NCBI RefSeq assembly: GCF_003573695.1
Contig: NC_039368.1
Span: 17,488,360 to 17,552,359 of the forward strand
Direction: 5' to 3'
DNA length: 64,000 bases
Origin: Papaver somniferum
Taxonomy: Eukaryota; Streptophyta; Magnoliopsida; Ranunculales; Papaveraceae
Notes under the pieces: generated by a model
Database searches by the model: none
Seen by the model: only the letters and a program-made list of their open reading frames with translations
Told to the model about the DNA's origin: nothing
Part shown: piece by piece, positions 56,976-64,000 of the stretch
Layout of the letters: every line of letters starts with the position of its first letter
How positions within the stretch are numbered: the first letter of the stretch is position 1
Translations under genes and position numbers: made by a program

Positions 56976-57085
56976 AACTTACCTCCCGTACCAGACGGGG
57001 ATGAACCTTTGTAGTCGACTCGGGCCACGACTCCTATGTCATGTACGAACCCGAGGGGCCGAGGTGATATCGTAATCACCGTCCT
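56976..57085 (-). promoter_or_regulatory. Conserved leader RNA structure and splice-donor-like site, unit L
   Basis: Hairpin 1 on the minus strand is GGTGAT-TACGAT-ATCACC (57080-57063). The second stem is CTCGGG with CCCGAG. The third, CCCGT-CTGGT-ACGGG, lies beside GGGAG/GTAAGT with the intron start at 56982. Confidence 0.7.
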
Positions 57086-57446
57086 TCTCTGCAAACAGTT
57101 TATATTTAAACTACCCTTCCGTAGGGTTTAAAAATAATGTCCCAAAATTTAAAGTCCAAAGTCCAAATATAAAGTGCAAAAGAAAAGAAAGTCTAAAAAA
57201 TAAAATCTACAAAAATAAAAATGTCTTTTTTTTCTCTTTTTTTATAAAATAAAAAAAATCTTCTTCTTTCGCTCCTTTCGCTTTGCCTTTCACTCGTCTT
57301 TAAGTATTCACCAAAAGCTTTGGCAAAATTTTCTTTCGCTCCAAATTCCAATCTGTAAGAAAAAGACAAAAACCCAAAAACGTAAAGAAGAACAATAAAA
57401 TAAAAACCTAAAAAAAAAAATCTAAAAACTCTAGCCTAAAGACAAG
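57086..57446 (-). other. Unit L leader between primer site and hairpin
   Basis: AT-rich, with purine/pyrimidine runs and the CCTACGGAAGGGT segment (about 57112-57126). Non-coding. Confidence 0.5.
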
Positions 57447-57464
57447 TCCGCGTCGGCGGCGCCA
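57447..57464 (-). other. Primer-binding site of unit L
   Basis: TGGCGCCGCCGACGCGGA on the minus strand, the same 18 bases as K and M. Confidence 0.75.
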
Positions 57465-57469
57465 AAATT

Positions 57470-58954
57470 TGATGTATTTTCAAAGTTGTTGTAGTAATAT
57501 GATTCGTTCAAGACTTGTGAAAGCGGATTTTTAGATTTTTAATAAATAAAAATACGACTAAATTAAAAAGATGTTGTGAAAATTATGGAGAGAATGGGAC
57601 TAGGATTCCACCATTGGTTGATATTAGTGATTTAATAAAACAATAATTATGCAACTCAACATTCAAATTGATTCTAATAGTATTGCCTAGACATGTAGAT
57701 TTCCAAAAGAATAGATGTTAATCCAAGCATAGAATATCAAAACCCTAAAGCAAGCATATTCTATCAAGAGAAAATACACCTAACTAATCAAAATCATATA
57801 AACAATTTTTAGTTCAATGCAAAAATCATAATAGAGTTGTTGTAATTAATTAATAAAAATATATCACTTTTACCGAAACAACGGCTTCCTCCATAGCCCC
57901 AAGGATTGGGTTTAGCTCATCATTGTGGAAACGCGCTCAAAAGTTGATTTCATTGCTCAAAGTGTTTACAAATGATGAATTGGAGAAAAACTATTAAAAA
58001 TCGGGTGTTTGCAACGTTTTTAATTGTTGCAAAACACTGTTACATAAAACGATAAAAGCCAACTGTCGTGTTCAGCTTCTACGACCCCCGCCTCTGTGTC
58101 GTTATCACTGTTGATAAACGACTGTCTTCGTGAGTCTGTTCTTCGTGTTCTTCAGTTCTGCAGCAGCAGAAATGGTGTTCTCTGCAACTCGATTTTTCGG
58201 CTCTGTGATGCTCTGTAACTCTCCCAAACTCTCTATATCCTCACTGATACCCAAGACACTCTTATTTATACTGTGAAGCCAATCTTAGGTCGACAATCAT
58301 CTCAATTACTCCAAAAGATCTTTGCAGTTAATGAAAGTATTTCACGGGAATATTTCCTCTCCATTTTCACACGTCTTCTGAGTTGTATGGTATATCCAAA
58401 TCTTCTCATTTAATTGAGCCAAATAATGAAGAGAATATCTTCAATTAATTCCGTGAATAATTCCTTCCCTTTTCGAAAATATCCAAAAGTATACGATTTC
58501 CTTCCATTCAAGACACGTACAAAATCTTACTATCATGGTAAGAAGATAATCATGTCTTAAAGACACAAATATCCCCATAATATCATGACCAGAATCTCAC
58601 ACAGTTGAGATTTCTTTTCCCGCCAAATATCTTTCCCGTGAAGAAGAGTGGGTGCCCCCTATCCGGTCCTGGGGTGCGAATAAGCAGATGCCATGAGGGG
58701 TGTCTCTGATCAGCTGCTTGGGTGCAAATATCCTTTGGGTACCCCTTATCATTTGGGCGCCCCTTATCCACAAGTGAGAGTCTGAATAACACGTTCCTTC
58801 CGGTGCTTTAGACGACTTTTCGAGCCGATTTTTCCAAGAATGTTTATTTCCAAAAATACCTAAAAACACATAAAATACCATAATAAGTACAAAAAATCGA
58901 GTACCAACAATACATGAAATTAAGGACAACGTAGACACAAAAATGTGTCTATCA
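57470..58954 (-). repeat. Middle LTR shared by units L and J
   Basis: It serves as 3' LTR of J (polypurine tract at 58955-58970) and 5' LTR of L (primer site 57447-57464). The minus-strand start TGATAGACAC is at 58954. Very similar to 51436-52925. Confidence 0.88.
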
Positions 58955-58970
58955 AATACCCCCAAACTTA
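58955..58970 (-). other. Polypurine tract of unit J
   Basis: AATAAGTTTGGGGGTATT-type tract on the minus strand before the LTR. Confidence 0.85.
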
Positions 58971-60274
58971 TTATTTGCTAGTCCTCGAGCAAATCTAGAA
59001 AATAAAAATGACTACACTTAGCACGTGCAGCAAGCCGTTAAACCGCTAGGTGGCCCTAGTGGCGGAGTGTTGTCTCCGGAGGGTTTACCAGAGGTGTACC
59101 CACAAAACCTTTACTCCAGACCCTAGCTATCTACGCAGAACCTTGGAAGGCACTAAAGAATCTCCTTGGTTGGCATACAATCATTGACTATAGGAGGAAG
59201 TACCCTGATGCGAAATTCCAATTGTTGTACACGAGTTTGCACTCAGCATACTAAAATTCATATATAAGTGACAGAGCTCTACTCAGATAGTTTCTGTACA
59301 TCATAACCGGAGTCAACCAATCACATGGAAAGATTAAGAAGATGGATAAAGAGATGGTTAAAAGTGAACGGTGTTTCCCATATCTGTCTGAAGGCCTCTG
59401 CCAAGGTGAACCTATCCTAATGGACTGAGATACCGGTCTGACTAATATCAACACATCTGGCATATACAAGGGGACCAGTGGTCGATAAACCTAACTCTAG
59501 GTCAACACAACTGGCATATACAAGGGCACCAGTGGTCGACTTTATTGAATTTATTCCGGTTGGTCTAATGGTCTGGTCTTTTTTTTTTTTTTTTTTGGTA
59601 TCTCAATCACTCTATTCCACCCTAGCAAAGGTAACAACTTGAATGTGTGCCCCACCAAATCACTTAAAAAATAAAAACAGAAGGATTAGGATTCAACGAG
59701 ATATGGCGAAACTACCATGTTTTTTTTTAATTCTAACACCTGAGCTCTGTGCTTTTATGAATAGACTCTTTAGATGTTTCCATCTAATCAGATTGGTTCC
59801 TCAACTCCTACAACCAAGATGTTCCCATCCACTTAGATTGGTTAGTGCCAACCTTAATAAGCATAAATTTCTAGGCTCTGGAGTTTATTTGTTGCAGCTA
59901 AGAGCTAACAAAAAGTTTCTTCCCCACCCCCAAACTTAAATCTAACATTGTCCTCAATGTTCTAAAGATGAAATTAAAAGCATGAACAATAAGAAACTGT
60001 TACCACTTGATGGATGGAAAAAGAAATAAGGAAGGATATTACCGTAAGCATGAGTACCTCCCAGGAAATGCTAAATTTAAAGTCTTTAGCTAGACATCAA
60101 ATACCTCAAAAAGGATTGTCACCTTCCAAAGTCATATATCAATAGTCGAAACAATTGTGGGTCCATAAGACCAAATAGAGCTGACACCAGTATGAGACAA
60201 CTGCACTGATTCAGAAAAATGAAAAGAAGGAGCACGTCCTCATATAAGGTTTCTGTCAAGACAACTGGGTTTAT
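58971..60274 (-). promoter_or_regulatory. Unit J 3' untranslated region
   Basis: It contains the dyad AACATTG-AGGA-CAATGTT (59944-59961), the internal polypurine-like tract (59926-59937), the ~57-bp duplicated module (about 59455-59545) and an 18-base T run (+ strand) near 59580. The open frames at 59251-59469 (minus) and 59643-59939 (plus) recur in unit L as shadows. No gene. Confidence 0.6.
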
Positions 60275-60642
60275 CTACGGCGTGTAATTGAACTTCATAT
60301 GTTTGTCTCGATAAATAGATTCATCCGAAAAAAGGGTCTCTAATACCTGGGTTACCTCCTGGACAGTATCAGGAGGATCGGGTTGCGGAGTCTGAAAAGA
60401 CTCAAGTAATATCTCAGATGTACAAGGCTCGAGTCCCAAGTTAGGGACTCTAATTACGGATATGATACAATCATAAGAACCATCACTACCCCCGAACTTA
60501 GGGTTCACAGACAAACCTCTAACCATTTCTTGAATTTCCGGATCTTCAGAGTCCTTAAAATACTCAAGGGATTCTCTAGTTCTCTACCCTTAAACTTAGG
60601 GTCATCATTATTATCAGAAAAACCTAAAACTATTGCCTGAAT
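60275..60642 (-). pseudogene. Post-protease accessory segment of unit J, related to the MSNWY C-terminus
   Basis: After the protease frame closes at 60643, coding similarity continues. A repeat of the type LEYFKDSxDPEIQ...PKFGG occurs twice (end of the previous frame into about 60560, and about 60460-60555). The frame 60526-60275 (83 codons) follows with VNPKFGGSDGSYDC, VPNLGLEPCTSEILLESF and VTQVLETLF. Order and spacing match ESIDHFHELDDLEIREVV, SKFGGDY, VPHLGLDICASTILQDY and QLLETHP in element D. It occupies the place where RT would start in M. Function unknown. Confidence 0.55.
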
Positions 60643-61920
60643 TTATGGGTCCATAGAATCTTTAAAATACTCAAGAGCTTCTTCTAAAGATTGATCACAT
60701 ATCTGATCTAAGAGAATGGTTTCCTCAAAATCATCTAAAGAATCTACCAGTAAAGTGTCAAGCCAATTATCCTGAACTAAAGTGCTAATCATATTCACTT
60801 CTTCTAAATCATCATTCTCAAGAGGTTGTCTAGTAACATTAAAGACATTTATCTCAGTGGTCATATTACCAAAGGATATGTTCATAAGCCCAGTCTTACA
60901 ATTGATAACAGTGTTAGCTGTGGCTAAAAATGGGCGACCTAAAATCACTGGGATTTGACGACTTGGGTCCTGAACAGGCTGGGTGTTAAGAACAACGAAA
61001 TCCACAGGATAAATAAACTTATTAACCTCAATCAGAATATCCTCTATGACACCACGAGGGACTTTGACAGACCTATCAGCTAATTGTAGTGTCATTTTAG
61101 TCGGTTTCAACTTACCAAGACCTAGCTGGGTGTATACATGATACGAGAGTAAGTTAACACTAGCTCCTAAGTCAATTAAAGCTTTATCGACCATGTGATC
61201 ACCAATCGCACAAGATATGGTGGGGAATCTAGGATCCTTATACTTAGGAGGTGTTTGGTTCAGAAGAATGGAACTTACCTGACCAGCTAAAAAAGCTTTC
61301 TTATGGACATTAAGCTTACGCTTTCGTGTACAAAGATCTTTAAGGAACTTGGCATAAGCAGGCATCTGCCTAATTGCTTCTAATAGAGGAATGTTGATGT
61401 TCACCTGCTTAAATATTTCCATTATCTCGTTGAAAGTCGACTCCTTCTTTGTTGGGGCTAACAAATGTGTATATGGGGCTCTAGGCACAAAGGTAGACCT
61501 ATCAGGAATTTCTTGGGAATCCTTAGAGACTGTTTCAGTTTCCTCGTCTACGGGCTCCTCTTGGGAAGTAGAAGGTGGAACTACAGTATGTCCACTAGGC
61601 ATGGATACCTTATTGTCTACCGTTTTACCACTCCTAAGGGTTGTTATCGAGTTCACATGGTTTGATGATTTCTCACCAGCTAAAGATATTTGATGGACTC
61701 CCCTAGGGTTGGGTTGTGGTTGACTAGGAAACTTTCCTTTTTCTCTCAATGTCTCATTTATCTGACTAACCTGGGTTTTCAACTCGGAAATAGCCTGAGA
61801 GTTATCCTGACCTATTCTCTTATTTTCTTCTAAACCCTGAGCAACAGATTGCTGAAACTGCACAGTGTTACGAGTTAACAAAGCAAGAGACTCTTCTAAA
61901 CTCATAATCTTCTTATCCAA
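60643..61920 (-). CDS. Unit J Gag C-terminus and aspartic protease
   Basis: 425 codons in one open frame. Residues 1-60 are helical and coiled-coil-like (LEESLALLTRNTVQFQQSV; ISELKTQVSQINETL). The middle (about 60-160) is Pro/Ser/Glu-rich. Residues about 160-235 are conserved Athila Gag-protease linker (FNEIMEIFKQVNINIPLL; QMPAYAKFLKDLCTRKRK). The protease active site is IDLGASVNLL (249-258), followed by MTLQLADRSVKVPRGVIEDI and VILGRPFLATANTVI, the usual flap and ending of retropepsin-like folds in this lineage. The frame ends LEEALEYFKDSMDP, the first unit of the accessory repeat. The start codon is internal: the true Gag start is 63136, in another frame. Confidence 0.85.
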   Translation of the reverse strand: MDKKIMSLEESLALLTRNTVQFQQSVAQGLEENKRIGQDNSQAISELKTQVSQINETLREKGKFPSQPQPNPRGVHQISLAGEKSSNHVNSITTLRSGKTVDNKVSMPSGHTVVPPSTSQEEPVDEETETVSKDSQEIPDRSTFVPRAPYTHLLAPTKKESTFNEIMEIFKQVNINIPLLEAIRQMPAYAKFLKDLCTRKRKLNVHKKAFLAGQVSSILLNQTPPKYKDPRFPTISCAIGDHMVDKALIDLGASVNLLSYHVYTQLGLGKLKPTKMTLQLADRSVKVPRGVIEDILIEVNKFIYPVDFVVLNTQPVQDPSRQIPVILGRPFLATANTVINCKTGLMNISFGNMTTEINVFNVTRQPLENDDLEEVNMISTLVQDNWLDTLLVDSLDDFEETILLDQICDQSLEEALEYFKDSMDP

Positions 61921-63136
61921 AGGGTTTTGAAACTATTCCGGAGTTGAAGGATTCTTAGTATAGCCAAAAACTGGGGGAACCTGAGCATTACTAGACTGAC
62001 CTTGATTCTGGCCCTTGGACCAAGAAAGGTTTGGATGGTTTCTCCAGCCAGGGTTATAGGTTTCTGAATACGGGTCAAACTTATGTTGGTTATCAAACCT
62101 AGTGTTGTTATAAAGAGCACTGGCTTGCTCTTCAACAACATGGCCTTCCCAAAAAGGCTCATTCTTCCACTAATACCACTAGAATAACCTAATTCTAAGG
62201 CTTCTAACCTTTTGGCTATAGCTGCTATTTTGGCATCTGACTCATAAGATCCTTCTACCCTATTAACATTTCCTCTACTTAGAAGAATTTTTTTCTGGGG
62301 TTCCCTACTATTTTCCCATTGTTGGGTCTTATCGGCGATTTCATTCAAAAATGTCATCGCTTCATCAACAGTTTTATTCTCAAACCAACCTGTGCATAAG
62401 GACTCAACCATGGTTGTTGTTGAATAATCTAAACCCTCGTAGAGGATCTGAACTAACCTAACCTTCTCCAAACCATGATGAGGACATTGAGATATCAAGT
62501 CATTGAACCTTTCTAAGTACCTATATAAAGATTCTCCCTCTTGTTGGGCAAAAGTACATATTTGTGTCCTAATAAACGATGTTTTATGCCTTGGGAAAAA
62601 CTTATGTATATATGCAGAAGTAAGTTGGTCATAGGTTTCAATTGACTCAGAGTCCAAACTATACAACCAAGATTTGGCTTTATCTTTTAAGGAAAAGGGG
62701 AATAACCTAAGTTTCAACGCATCATCACTTAGGTTTTTAATTTTCAGAATACTACAAACTTCCTCAAATTCCCTAACATGAAAATAGGGTTCTCATTCTC
62801 CTTCCCTAAAAACATTGGGAGCATCTGTAAAGTCCCAGGTTTCAGTTCATAATTTTCCTCGGTTTTAGCTAACTTGATACAATACGGACGAGAGGTCCTA
62901 GTTGGGTTTAGCAAAGCTTTCAAAGTTGCCATTTCTGGCACTACCAAAGGACTAGGAGTACTAGGGGTACTTTTCTCACAAAGAGACAGATTCTCAAAAC
63001 TGAAGTTTCCAAAAACGGGGCTCTCAAAAGAAGAGTCTTCGAGCTCCCCGTCTTCACAAGAAGAACTACTAGGTTTTTCACTAATCAAACTACCTAGAGT
63101 GTTTCTTTTCCAAGCCCGTTTAAAAACTTCGGGCAT
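61902..63136 (-). pseudogene. gag: Unit J gag, two frameshifts
   Basis: Athila-type Gag. Start ATG at 63136 (MPEVFKRAWKRNTLG). Frame 63136-62744 holds LLNPTRTSRPYCI and LPMFLGKENENP and then shifts. Frame 62717-61902 continues with LRLFPFSLKDKAKSWLYSLD, FFPRHKTSFIRTQICTF, CPHHGLEKVRLVQILYEGLD, ESLCTGWFENKTVDEAM and then loses frame near 62150. Coding resumes in the protease frame. No zinc knuckle is visible. Confidence 0.85.
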
Positions 63137-63750
63137 ACACTAGAAAAACAAAACCAAAAGAAAACTTAAAAAGGAAGGGATGTTCTATGCAAACACAAAC
63201 AAGGATGACTCCACCACAGCAAACCTACTGATTTATAGCAAACAAAAAGCATGATGGCTCCACTTAGATTGTTTCTAGACCAGCTTCTAATCCTTCGAAC
63301 GGGAATTCGTTACAATTTAAGCAAACCCCTCTGGAATCAATCCGAGTTAAAGTAAGTTGAATAGAGGCGAGGGAAACTCGGTGGAGCTTTGATACCCAAG
63401 GCCTCACCGGTATTACAAGGCGGCGCAATCACGCATTCAACTTACAGAAACCTTCAATAACTTCGAAGTATGCTTAAAAGAGTAACCAATATTTTTCGAA
63501 TGACTTTCCTGTTAAGCTCGTTACCCTATCGGTCTCGTTCTAGTCAAAATTTTAGGCTTAGGTTCGCGTTTGGTGTCGTTTTCCTAAGGCGGGCAAGAAG
63601 AGAACGGTGATGAAATCTGAACCCTTATCTTGTATATCCAGTCCTTGCCATTTACTAGGAAATTAAAGCATCCGTTTTTAAGTCCTCAACATATATGCAT
63701 ACGAAGGAAGACAGTAACTCGCTGACAGGGGATTCACGAGTGTTTCGGAA
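63137..63750 (-). other. Unit J leader, putative intron part
   Basis: Non-coding. On the minus strand a long pyrimidine tract ends TTTTTCTAG just before the gag ATG. Nearly identical to unit L. Confidence 0.5.
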
Positions 63751-63862
63751 AACTTACCTCCCGTACCAGACGGGGGATGAACCTTTGTAGTTGACTCGGG
63801 CCACGACTCCTATGTCATGTACGAACCCGAGGGGCCGACGTGATATCATAATCACAGTCCTG
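63751..63862 (-). promoter_or_regulatory. Conserved leader RNA structure and splice-donor-like site, unit J
   Basis: Hairpin 1 on the minus strand is GTGAT-TATGAT-ATCAC (63855-63840), with the outermost pair lost. The second stem is CTCGGG with CCCGAG. The third, CCCGT-CTGGT-ACGGG, abuts GGGAG/GTAAGT with the intron start at 63757. Confidence 0.65.
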
Positions 63863-64000
63863 CTCTGCAAACAATTTATATTTAAACTACCCTTCCGTAT
63901 GGTTTAAAAATAATGTCCCAAAATTTAAAGTCCAAAGTCCAAAAATATAAAGTGCAAAAGAAAGAGAAAGTCTAAAAAAAAAAATCTACAAAAATAAAAA
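63863..64000 (-). other. Unit J leader running off the window
   Basis: Matches 57086-57220 of unit L. By comparison the primer site and 5' LTR of J should begin roughly 230 bases beyond the right edge. Confidence 0.55.

Larger units (their letters stand above)
51436..64000 (-). mobile_element. Tandem array LTR-L-LTR-J of gag/protease-only elements
   Basis: On the minus strand: J internal (64000 to 58955, running in from beyond the window), shared LTR 58954-57470, L internal 57469-52926, LTR 52925-51436, then a bare primer site. The LTRs (about 1.49 kb) and the internals are very similar to each other. Both units code for Gag and protease only; RT, RNase H and integrase are absent. L additionally lacks the segment after the protease. 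A shared middle LTR suggests unequal recombination between two copies. Confidence 0.8.

Overview
This is a stretch of plant nuclear DNA, almost certainly heterochromatic or intergenic, made almost entirely of nested LTR retrotransposons. I see no ordinary cellular gene. The lineages point to a flowering plant with a large repeat-rich genome: SIRE/Maximus-type Ty1-copia, a chromovirus-type Ty3-gypsy, and Athila-type Ty3-gypsy with its non-autonomous relatives. The sequence alone does not let me name a genus. All element labels below are mine.

Layout, left half. 1-9220 is SIRE-type copia DNA on the + strand. It holds an element tail plus full LTR (1-3240) and a second, pol-less element 'SIRE-B' (3241-9220). 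SIRE-B's 3' LTR is cut at 9220 by the 5' LTR of a gypsy element with a tRNA-Asp-like primer site (LTR-E, 9221-10861). A decayed chromovirus 'F' follows, with gag at 12026-13312 and pol at 23859-25975. It is split by a minus-strand SIRE-type copia 'C' (13313-23853), flanked by a GAAGT target duplication. C is itself interrupted by a 3.1-kb solo LTR (14447-17563) and by a non-autonomous element 'D' (18409-22606).

Layout, right half. An LTR on the + strand (G, 25976-26497 and 50829-51410) cuts F. Inside G sits element 'K' (minus strand, 26498-50823, CATTA target duplication). K's 3' LTR holds element 'I' (+ strand, 27644-34649, CCTAC duplication). K's leader holds 'M' (minus strand, 37644-48474), a near-complete Athila-type element with gag, protease, RT, RNase H and integrase. 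A 145-bp hAT-like MITE sits in K's 5' LTR. From 51412 to the window end is a minus-strand tandem array, LTR-L-LTR-J, of elements with gag and protease but no RT or integrase.

How the parts relate. D, I and K carry no gag or pol. Each instead carries a related long ORF beginning MSNWY, which I do not recognise. Its C-terminal part is related to a segment just after the protease in J. All of these elements (D, I, K, L, J and the Athila-type M) share related LTR ends, an unusual primer-binding site, and a leader with a small hairpin. That hairpin's stem is kept by compensatory base changes in six copies and lies just upstream of a perfect splice-donor-like site. Most also share a 3' hairpin next to an internal polypurine tract. 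I read this as an Athila-type autonomous/non-autonomous family in which structured RNA signals are what the parasites keep. That reading is inference; the sequence relations are visible directly.
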